A stretch of DNA of 5,711 bases from the NCBI GenBank assembly GCA_021205375.1, contig JAJPXR010000199.1, positions 1 through 5,711 on the forward strand. The letters are read 5' to 3'. This DNA comes from Clostridiales bacterium (lineage in GTDB: Bacteria; Bacillota; Clostridia; Oscillospirales; Oscillospiraceae). The position numbers and the translations under genes were made by a program. Within the stretch, counting starts at the first letter, position 1. Each line of letters opens with the position of its first letter. Shown one piece after another: positions 1 through 5,711 of the stretch. A model generated the notes under the pieces. That model was not told the origin of the DNA. It saw only the letters and a program-made list of their open reading frames with translations, and made no database searches.

Positions 1-413
1 CCGATGCCCATTTGGGCGCACTTCTCCCGGAGCCGTTGGGCGTCCCCCGCCCCCCGGTCGCCAAACCGGAAGTCGCAGCCCGCCACCACGTAGACGGCCC
101 CCAACTCCCCGGCCAGGTAGTCGGTGACAAACTCCTCCCAGGGCTGGTGCATCATTTTCTCGTCAAAGTGGGCCAGAATCACGTCCTCAATGCCGTAGAC
201 GTGCCGCATGAGCCAGACCCGGTCCTCGTTGGCGTTGAGCAGGGGGATGGGCTGCGCCGCCAGCAGCGCGCTGGGGTGAACATCGAAGGACATGGCGCTT
301 GGGGTCGCGTCCAGCTCTTTGGCCTTGGCCGTCACCGCCCGAAGCAGCGCGCCGTGGCCCAGGTGAACGCCGTCAAAAAAGCCCAGCGCAATGACCCGCC
401 GTTTTTGTTCCAT
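1..413 (-). CDS. ribF: Bifunctional riboflavin kinase/FAD synthetase, N-terminal part (3' end cut by window edge)
   Basis: The 137 visible residues form the N-terminal nucleotidyltransferase domain of the RibF family, which adenylylates FMN to FAD. Full-length family members usually also carry a C-terminal riboflavin kinase domain; here it would lie left of the window, so its presence is unverified. Visible motifs are GFFDGVHLGH at residues 11-20 (the HxGH-like nucleotide-binding motif), SFDVHP at 42-47, and VVAGCDFRFGDRGAGD at 109-124, which matches the conserved (A/G)xDFxFG...GD block. The ATG at 411-413 is preceded by GAAAGGG (422-428 on the complement) at 8 nt spacing. This start gives a shorter N-terminal extension than in Bacillus RibF but keeps the whole motif. 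A good sigma-A promoter lies about 60 bp upstream, so the gene is probably transcribed independently of the chaperone genes. No FMN riboswitch fits in the roughly 50-nt leader. Confidence 0.9.
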   Translation of the reverse strand, partial: MEQKRRVIALGFFDGVHLGHGALLRAVTAKAKELDATPSAMSFDVHPSALLAAQPIPLLNANEDRVWLMRHVYGIEDVILAHFDEKMMHQPWEEFVTDYLAGELGAVYVVAGCDFRFGDRGAGDAQRLREKCAQMGI

Positions 414-434
414 AGGGATTTCCCTTTCTTTTTT

Positions 435-452
435 GAGGCTCTGAGGAACCTC
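435..452 (-). other. Small hairpin in the ribF leader
   Basis: In the minus-strand transcript, GAGGUUC and GAGCCUC can pair over 7 bp (one G-U) around a CUCA loop, followed by an A-run. It lies between the predicted transcription start and the ribosome site. It is not a terminator, since no U-tract follows. A role in translation or mRNA stability is speculative. Confidence 0.35.
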
Positions 453-470
453 CATTTAGAAATTTTCCCT

Positions 471-499
471 ATTGTACCACGATGCAAGGCGGCTTTCAA
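471..499 (-). promoter_or_regulatory. Sigma-A promoter of ribF
   Basis: On the minus strand, TTGAAA (494-499) and TACAAT (471-476) are separated by exactly 17 bp, close to the sigma-A/sigma-70 consensus. The predicted transcription start near 464 gives a leader of about 50 nt before the ribF ATG. The placement supports an independent ribF transcription unit. Confidence 0.8.
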
Positions 500-552
500 T
501 GCTGCGTATGTGAATTTTTTTGAGGATTCCTTTTATCTTACCGTGTGCCAAA

Positions 553-614
553 ACCCCTCCGCCACCGCCTAAAGGCGGCGGCCCTCCTCCCCTTTCAGGG
601 GAGGCAAGAGGGGT
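553..614 (+). repeat. Hairpin repeat copy A (62 bp, consensus form)
   Basis: The outer stem ACCCCTC (553-559) pairs with GAGGGGT (608-614). Inside are hairpin 1 (561-582; CCGCCT and AGGCGG around AA, extended by GCC/GGC) and hairpin 2 (586-604; CCTCCCCT and AGGGGAGG around a 3-nt loop). Together they predict a three-way junction. The sequence is identical, in inverted orientation, to copy B and differs from copy C at one base. No U-run follows on either strand, so it is not a standard terminator. It resembles non-autonomous REP/MITE-like intergenic elements. Confidence 0.9.
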
Positions 615-706
615 GGTCAATTACATTACGGAAATTTTTACAAAAACAGTATCATATTGCGCAAGGGAGCCGGCTAAAGGACAAACATTGGCCGCCAAGG
701 CTGCAC

Positions 707-727
707 CTGATTCAAAGGGATAACCAT
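707..727. repeat. 21-nt motif, copy 1
   Basis: The motif is CTGATTCAA, then AG, then GGATAACCAT. It recurs at 2907-2927 with GA in place of AG (19 of 21 identical). This copy ends 6 bp from the stop of the orphan gene, on its 3' side. Its function is unknown. Confidence 0.6.
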
Positions 728-733
728 TTTTTA

Positions 734-1186
734 TCAGGTATCTATAGTGACGTAGTAAGCGGTTCCCGTTTCCTCGTCGAACACGCACAGCGAGACGTTG
801 GTACTGTACTCGCTGTCCTCACCCCGGCTGACAAACATCCACTTCCCCTCCGTGATATCCGGCAGAGTGAAGCAGTCGCTTTCCCACTCCAGCAGGGTCT
901 CCACGTTCTCAGACAGAGGAAGGTCGTTCCAGTTTGCGGTCAGCGTCGCCGCGTCCTCGCCCAGCGTCACCTGGTATAGGGCGTCGCCGTCGCCGAACCA
1001 GCCGCGATCGTTGTAAACCTCCTGGAGTTGGACATCATCCTTTGCGTAATCCAACTGGAAGGTGGAGAGAAATTCGCTCTTTTCGCTCCCCGTCCCGGTC
1101 ATGGTCGTTACAAGTGCAATGATGAGCAGCAAAATCACCAAGACTGCGCCCACCGGAAGGAGCCACTTCTTCTTTGTCAGATGCAT
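734..1186 (-). CDS. Small membrane-anchored protein of unknown function
   Basis: This encodes 150 residues that I do not recognise as any named family. The N-terminus (MHLTKKKW) is basic and is followed by one hydrophobic segment at about residues 9-30. It looks like an uncleaved signal anchor with N-in topology, because no lipobox cysteine follows. The remaining ~120 residues are acidic and would be extracytoplasmic, with many aromatic and beta-prone stretches and two cysteines (in ESDCF and SLCVF). The ATG at 1184-1186 is chosen because AGGAGG lies 7 nt upstream. An in-frame TTG at 1231 would sit at the predicted transcription start and has no ribosome site. The gene has its own perfect-consensus promoter and is bracketed by identical inverted repeats A and B. 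A real, expressed gene is likely; its function cannot be inferred from context. Confidence 0.82.
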   Translation of the reverse strand: MHLTKKKWLLPVGAVLVILLLIIALVTTMTGTGSEKSEFLSTFQLDYAKDDVQLQEVYNDRGWFGDGDALYQVTLGEDAATLTANWNDLPLSENVETLLEWESDCFTLPDITEGKWMFVSRGEDSEYSTNVSLCVFDEETGTAYYVTIDT

Positions 1187-1193
1187 TGTCGTA

Positions 1194-1199
1194 CCTCCT
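1194..1199 (-). promoter_or_regulatory. Ribosome binding site of the orphan membrane protein
   Basis: A perfect AGGAGG on the minus strand ends 7 nt before the ATG at 1184-1186. It decides the start in favour of MHLTKKK over the longer frame opening with TTG at 1231. Confidence 0.88.
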
Positions 1200-1236
1200 G
1201 TTTTCTGTTCATACCATTTTGTGTGGTACAAATAGA

Positions 1237-1265
1237 ATTATAATCCATCAGATGCGCTGTGTCAA
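1237..1265 (-). promoter_or_regulatory. Perfect-consensus sigma-A promoter of the orphan gene
   Basis: On the minus strand, TTGACA (1260-1265) and TATAAT (1237-1242) are separated by exactly 17 bp, matching the sigma-A consensus at all twelve positions. The start is expected near 1230, giving a leader of about 44 nt. That leader contains a short inverted repeat, TACCA/TGGTA with a 7-nt loop (1212-1228), which could be an operator or a small RNA hairpin. Confidence 0.9.
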
Positions 1266-1325
1266 GGGAGTTCTCACTTTGCATATGGCGGTCAATGATG
1301 AAACGCCGCTGACATTTTAAGCACT

Positions 1326-1387
1326 ACCCCTCTTGCCTCCCCTGAAAGGGGAGGAGGGCCGCCGCCTTTAGGCGGTGGCGGAGGGGT
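1326..1387 (-). repeat. Hairpin repeat copy B (inverted, identical to A)
   Basis: The reverse complement matches copy A at all 62 positions by direct reading, with the same outer stem and two inner hairpins. It lies between the orphan promoter and the dnaJ terminator. Its outward flank, read on the minus strand, begins TAGTGCTT, as at copy D, rather than GGTCA as at copies A and C. Confidence 0.9.
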
Positions 1388-1396
1388 TTCTTCCGC

Positions 1397-1430
1397 AAAA
1401 AAGACAGACCCGCAGTCCGCAGGTCTGTCT
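1397..1430 (-). terminator. Intrinsic terminator after dnaJ
   Basis: The minus-strand transcript forms a 12-bp stem (AGACAGACC...GGTCTGTCT plus an inner G-U, G-C and C-G) around a 5-nt loop, followed directly by six U residues (1397-1402). It begins about 12 nt past the dnaJ stop codon. It is a textbook Rho-independent terminator and marks the end of the chaperone transcription unit. Confidence 0.93.
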
Positions 1431-1441
1431 CTCAAATTTGC

Positions 1442-2596
1442 TTAGGGAAAGAATTTCTTCTTCTTTTTGCCCTCTTTGGTGGGCCGGTTGCCCATGGCCT
1501 CGTCGTAGGCAATGAGCGCCTCCCGCTGGGCGGGGGTCAGGTTGGTGGGAACCTGCACCTGAATGGTCACCCACTGGTCGCCCCGCTGGTCGCTGCGCAG
1601 CCGAGGCATACCCTGGCCCCGGAGCCGGAATTGTGTGCCAGGCTGGGTGCCTGCGGGCAGCTTATACTTCACCTTGCCGTGGACGGTGGGAATTTCCAGC
1701 TCCGCCCCCAGCGCGGCCTGGGCGAAGGTGACGAACTGCCGATAGTAGATGTCCGCGCCGTCCCGCTCGAAGTACTCGTGGGGCTGGACGGTGATGAACA
1801 CCACCAGGTCGCCAGCCGGTCCGCCGTTTTTGCCGGCGTCTCCCGCGCCGCGAATGTTCATGCGCTGGCCGTCGTCGATGCCCGCGGGGATCTTGACGGT
1901 GATCTTCTTGCGTTTGTAGACCAGGCCCTTGCCCCGGCAGGACTTGCAGGGGTTGTCGATGATCTGGCCGGTACCCCGGCAGCGGTTACAGGTCTGCTGG
2001 GTGGACATAACGCCGAAGGCGGTGCGCCGCTGGACGTTGACAACACCCGCGCCGCCGCAGTCGGGGCAGGTCTGGGGCTGTGCGCCGTCGGCGCAGCCGG
2101 TGCCGTGGCACTCCGGGCAGTTCTCCAGCCGCCGGGCCTCCACCTGCTTCTCGCAGCCCTTGACGGCCTCCATAAAGCTAAGGGTCACGTCCGCACGGAC
2201 GCTGTTCCCCTGCTGAGGGGCGTTGGCCCGCTGCTGACCGCCGAAGCCGCCAAAGCCGCCGCCAAAGCCACCGCCCCCGCCGCCGAAGATGGTGGAGAAG
2301 ATGTCGCCCATGTCGAAGCCGTCGAACCCGGCGCCGCCGGCCCCGGCTCCGGCCCCATAGTTGGGGTCTACCCCCGCGAAGCCGTACTGGTCATATCTGG
2401 CCCTCTTGTCCTCGTCGGAGAGGATCTCGTAAGCCTCGTTGACCTCTTTGAACTTGGCCTCCGCCTCTTTGTCGCCGGGGTTCATGTCGGGATGGTACTT
2501 TTTGGCCAGCTTGCGGTAGGCCCGCTTCAGCTCGTCCTGTGACGCGCTTTTGCTGACGCCCAGTACCTCATAATAATCGCGTTTTTCGTCTGCCAT
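1442..2596 (-). CDS. dnaJ: Chaperone protein DnaJ (Hsp40)
   Basis: This encodes a full-length type I J-protein of 384 residues, the co-chaperone that delivers substrates to DnaK and stimulates its ATPase. In order it shows: the J domain (about 6-72) with the catalytic HPD at 35-37; a Gly/Phe-rich linker (about 81-120); a cysteine-rich zinc domain with four CxxCxGxG repeats at 160-167, 177-184, 203-210 and 217-224, coordinating two zinc ions in this family; and the C-terminal substrate-binding and dimerisation domains. The C-terminus ends in a lysine run, GKKKKKFFP. The ATG at 2594-2596 (MADEKRDYY) is preferred over an in-frame TTG at 2600-2602. GAGAGGG (2604-2610) is 7 nt from the ATG but only 1 nt from the TTG. 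The gene follows dnaK after a 437-bp gap and is closed by an intrinsic terminator. Confidence 0.98.
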   Translation of the reverse strand: MADEKRDYYEVLGVSKSASQDELKRAYRKLAKKYHPDMNPGDKEAEAKFKEVNEAYEILSDEDKRARYDQYGFAGVDPNYGAGAGAGGAGFDGFDMGDIFSTIFGGGGGGFGGGFGGFGGQQRANAPQQGNSVRADVTLSFMEAVKGCEKQVEARRLENCPECHGTGCADGAQPQTCPDCGGAGVVNVQRRTAFGVMSTQQTCNRCRGTGQIIDNPCKSCRGKGLVYKRKKITVKIPAGIDDGQRMNIRGAGDAGKNGGPAGDLVVFITVQPHEYFERDGADIYYRQFVTFAQAALGAELEIPTVHGKVKYKLPAGTQPGTQFRLRGQGMPRLRSDQRGDQWVTIQVQVPTNLTPAQREALIAYDEAMGNRPTKEGKKKKKFFP

Positions 2597-2603
2597 AATC
2601 AAA

Positions 2604-2610
2604 CCCTCTC
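2604..2610 (-). promoter_or_regulatory. Ribosome binding site of dnaJ
   Basis: GAGAGGG on the minus strand lies 7 nt upstream of the ATG at 2594-2596. It rules out the TTG two codons earlier as the main start. Confidence 0.8.
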
Positions 2611-2685
2611 AAAATAGAGATGTAAAACCCTTTTGAACACTGATTTTCCTTTGTGACCAACCCTCTTCTTCTGCCTTGAGATGAA

Positions 2686-2747
2686 ACCCCTCCGCCACCG
2701 CCTAAAGGCGGCGGCCCTCCTCCCCTTTCAGGGGAGGCTAGAGGGGT
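2686..2747 (+). repeat. Hairpin repeat copy C
   Basis: It has the same length and structure as copy A and differs at one base, CTA for CAA just before the right outer arm. The left flank TTGAGATGAA (2676-2685) is shared exactly with copy E. The right flank GGTCAGTTAC resembles that of copy A (GGTCAATTAC). It lies about 90 bp upstream of the dnaJ start, so it would be transcribed in the dnaJ leader or in the dnaK-dnaJ intercistronic RNA. Confidence 0.9.
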
Positions 2748-2825
2748 GGTCAGTTACCGAATGGCAGTTCTCTGTGGAAAACTTGTACTATGCTGAGCAA
2801 AAACGCTGACCAAACAGCAAGCACT

Positions 2826-2883
2826 ATCCTCCTTGCCTCCCCTGAAAGGGGAGGTGGCGCGGCGTGAGCCGCGACGGAGGGGT
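2826..2883 (-). repeat. Hairpin repeat copy D (variant with substituted first hairpin)
   Basis: The inverted copy keeps hairpin 2 (CCTCCCCTTTCAGGGGAGG) and one outer arm (GAGGGGT, 2877-2883), but the other arm is degraded to ATCCTCC. Hairpin 1 is replaced by a different palindrome, CGCGGC TCAC GCCGCG on the minus strand, so the fold is kept although the sequence changed. The core is 58 bp. Its outer flank on the right-end side is TAGTGCTT, as at copy B. Confidence 0.85.
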
Positions 2884-2906
2884 TTCCGTCGGAATCACTG
2901 ACAGGG

Positions 2907-2927
2907 CTGATTCAAGAGGATAACCAT
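2907..2927. repeat. 21-nt motif, copy 2
   Basis: The motif CTGATTCAA, GA, GGATAACCAT matches 19 of 21 positions of the copy at 707-727. It lies on the 3' side of dnaK, between the GC hairpin and repeat copy D. Confidence 0.6.
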
Positions 2928-2969
2928 ACAATTTTACCCTTTTGGGAATCTGTCGATAAACCGTCAACA

Positions 2970-2994
2970 GGGGACGGGGCATCCGCCCCGCCCC
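2970..2994. other. GC-rich hairpin downstream of dnaK
   Basis: GGGGACGGGGC and GCCCCGCCCC pair around ATCC, with a single bulged base in a stem of about 10 bp. It starts about 40 nt past the dnaK stop on the transcribed strand. No U-tract follows, so it is not a canonical intrinsic terminator. It could stabilise the dnaK 3' end, reduce readthrough into dnaJ, or be another dispersed repeat. Confidence 0.55.
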
Positions 2995-3033
2995 TCTGCC
3001 GGTCAATTCATGTGCATTGCTTCCCGATGGAAG

Positions 3034-4929
<1,896 letters not shown>

Positions 4930-4938
4930 AACGTAATT

Positions 4939-4944
4939 CCTCCT
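4939..4944 (-). promoter_or_regulatory. Ribosome binding site of dnaK
   Basis: A perfect AGGAGG on the minus strand lies 9 nt upstream of the dnaK ATG. It indicates strong translation initiation, in keeping with the abundance of DnaK. Confidence 0.85.
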
Positions 4945-5033
4945 AGAATCTATGAAAAGTGTTTTTTTACAAATGGAATTGGTTGTTGGTGTTTTCTATT
5001 CTGATGATCTCTTTTGTTCACCTTTGAGATGAA

Positions 5034-5128
5034 ACCCCTCCGCCACCGCCTAAAGGCGGCGGCCCTCCTCCGCCGTCAAGCGGCACTTCCGCTTCGCTCC
5101 CTGCCCTTTCAGGGGAGGCAAGGGGGAT
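5034..5128 (+). repeat. Hairpin repeat copy E (variant with inserted extra hairpin)
   Basis: The left outer arm, hairpin 1 and the right half of hairpin 2 match copy A. About 33 bp are added within the left arm of hairpin 2. The added DNA contains its own hairpin, AAGCGG (5078-5083) and CCGCTT (5089-5094) around CACTT, and adjacent GCCG/CGGC. The right end is altered to AGGGGGAT with flank AGTGCT, like copies B and D. The left flank TTGAGATGAA (5024-5033) equals that of copy C. It lies in the grpE-dnaK gap, about 105 bp upstream of dnaK. Confidence 0.85.
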
Positions 5129-5187
5129 AGTGCTCTTCGAATGGTGAGGCTGCCTTTTCAGCGCTGCGCTTTTGTTTTGCAGTACCC

Positions 5188-5212
5188 GGCTAACAGCTAA
5201 TGGCTAACAGCT
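5188..5212. repeat. Short direct repeat beside the grpE stop codon
   Basis: Two exact copies of GGCTAACAGCT are separated by AAT (14-nt period), starting immediately 3' of grpE. Function unknown; it could be a slippage-prone or dispersed intergenic repeat. Confidence 0.7.
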
Positions 5213-5213
5213 C

Positions 5214-5711
5214 CTAATTTGCCACCTGGACCATGGCGAAGCGGATGACCTTGTCACCCATCTTGAACCCGGTCTGAAAACAGGCCGCAACGACATTCTC
5301 CCCCAGTTCGGGGTCCTCAATGTGCATGACGGCGTTGTGCAGGTTGGGGTCGAAGGGCTGGCCCACCGCGTCGATGGGGTGGATGTCCAGGCTCTCCAGC
5401 ACCTGTTTGAGCTGGTTCATGGTCATCTCCACGCCTTGGAGAAAGGCGGTGTCCTCGGTGCCGTGCTGGAGCGCCCGCTCCAGGTTGTCGTACACCGGCA
5501 GGAAGGCGATGGCGGCGTCGGCCTTGGCCTTGCTGTAGGCTTCGGTCTTTTCCTTGGCGCTGCGGCGTCGGAAGTTGTCGTACTCCGCCCGCAGATAGAG
5601 GAAATCCTTTTCCTTGTCCTTCAGCGCCTTCTGCGCCGTCTCCATCAGGTCGGAAATGAACTCGGAGAGCGCCTTGTTGGTGAACGAAGTGTTCAACAAG
5701 GCGTTGAGCAA
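5214..5711 (-). CDS. grpE: Protein GrpE, nucleotide exchange factor (N-terminus cut by window edge)
   Basis: The frame is open to the right edge and shows 165 codons before TAG. GrpE releases ADP from DnaK, resetting its cycle. The visible part includes the end of the long dimerising helix with LRAEYDNFRRR (visible residues 40-50), FLPVYDNLERAL (70-81), and the C-terminal beta domain that contacts DnaK, with GQPFDPNLHNAVMH (117-130) and the ending KMGDKVIRFAMVQVAN. The C-terminus is complete and typical. The frame could be opened with TTG at the very edge, but this is almost certainly internal. Family members are usually around 190-210 residues, so a short N-terminal part should lie outside. 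The first ~25 visible residues (NALLNTSFTNKALSEFISDL) look unlike the usual charged GrpE N-terminus and coincide with an inverted repeat (5671-5702). Confidence 0.95.
   Translation of the reverse strand: MLNALLNTSFTNKALSEFISDLMETAQKALKDKEKDFLYLRAEYDNFRRRSAKEKTEAYSKAKADAAIAFLPVYDNLERALQHGTEDTAFLQGVEMTMNQLKQVLESLDIHPIDAVGQPFDPNLHNAVMHIEDPELGENVVAACFQTGFKMGDKVIRFAMVQVAN

Larger units (their letters stand above)
414..733. other. Intergenic region between the orphan gene and ribF
   Basis: This 320-bp stretch holds no convincing gene. It contains the ribF ribosome site, leader hairpin and promoter (414-499), repeat copy A (553-614), and about 115 bp of AT-richer sequence. The latter ends in a 21-nt motif (707-727) shared with the dnaJ-dnaK gap. 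Open frames crossing it on the plus strand are shadows of ribF or of the repeat. No strong intrinsic terminator for the orphan gene is visible. Confidence 0.75.
2597..3033. other. Intergenic region between dnaK and dnaJ
   Basis: This 437-bp gap carries no convincing gene. It holds, from left, the dnaJ ribosome site and leader, repeat copy C (2686-2747), a 78-bp AT-richer spacer, inverted repeat copy D (2826-2883), the second copy of the 21-nt motif (2907-2927), and a GC-rich hairpin (2970-2994) downstream of the dnaK stop. I see no clear promoter or CIRCE operator for dnaJ. Such a gap is long for two genes that usually lie close together in one operon. Confidence 0.75.

Noticed and set aside
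414..470. FMN riboswitch in the ribF leader
   Set aside because: The predicted leader is about 50 nt, too short for the FMN aptamer, and none of its conserved elements are seen.
12..572. Plus-strand open frame at the left end
   Set aside because: It runs antisense to ribF, whose motifs are clear on the minus strand, and then continues through the ribF promoter and into the repeat.
553..614. Repeat hairpins as intrinsic terminators
   Set aside because: The stems are strong, but no U-tract follows on either strand. The real terminator of dnaJ lies at 1397-1430, separate from copy B.
1631..2542. Plus-strand open frame (303 codons) opposite dnaJ
   Set aside because: It is an antisense shadow of dnaJ created by its GC-rich codon use; the composition is Ala/Val/Gly-rich with no motif and no convincing ribosome site.
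2780..2815. Possible promoter in the spacer between copies C and D (TTGGTC, 17 bp, TAGTAC on the minus strand)
   Set aside because: Both hexamers are poor matches. It is too weak to report beside the two clear promoters in this window.
5160..5178. AGCGC-T-GCGCT palindrome followed by a T-rich run on the plus strand
   Set aside because: The stem has only a 1-nt centre, which cannot form a normal loop, and no plus-strand gene precedes it.

Overview
The window is GC-rich DNA that carries a heat-shock chaperone cluster, all on the minus strand. Read in the direction of transcription (right to left), the genes are grpE (cut by the right edge), dnaK, dnaJ, an unrecognised small membrane-anchored protein, and the start of a ribF-type FAD synthetase gene (cut by the left edge). 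The grpE-dnaK-dnaJ order is typical of Firmicutes. DnaK also lacks the roughly 24-25 residue ATPase-domain segment found in Gram-negative DnaK: its LLLDV linker sits at 364-368, against about 389 in E. coli. High GC, strong AGGAGG ribosome sites and consensus sigma-A promoters suggest a high-GC clostridial organism, perhaps of the Oscillospiraceae (Flavonifractor/Oscillibacter-like). That assignment is an inference.

Layout: 1-413 ribF (partial); 414-733 gap with the ribF promoter and repeat copy A; 734-1186 orphan membrane protein; 1187-1441 gap with a perfect-consensus promoter, repeat copy B and the dnaJ terminator; 1442-2596 dnaJ; 2597-3033 gap with repeat copies C and D and a GC hairpin; 3034-4929 dnaK; 4930-5213 gap with repeat copy E and a short tandem repeat; 5214-5711 grpE (partial). 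No CIRCE operator is visible. If HrcA regulates the cluster, its site and gene would lie to the right of the window.

The most striking non-coding feature is a family of about 62-bp, highly structured repeats. Each predicts an outer ACCCCTC/GAGGGGT stem closing two inner hairpins, that is, a three-way junction. Five copies lie in 5.7 kb, with at least one in every intergenic gap. Copies A and B are identical over 62 bp, inverted, and bracket the orphan gene with its promoter. Copy C differs from A at one base. Copy D has its first hairpin replaced by an unrelated sequence that still folds. Copy E has gained an extra hairpin. No transposase is present, so these look like non-autonomous REP/MITE-like elements.

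Functionally, GrpE, DnaK and DnaJ form the Hsp70 folding machine. The 284-bp and 437-bp gaps between their genes, filled with hairpin repeats, suggest that mRNA processing or stability may be set separately for each gene. A clear intrinsic terminator ends the chaperone unit after dnaJ. The orphan gene and ribF each have their own promoter.
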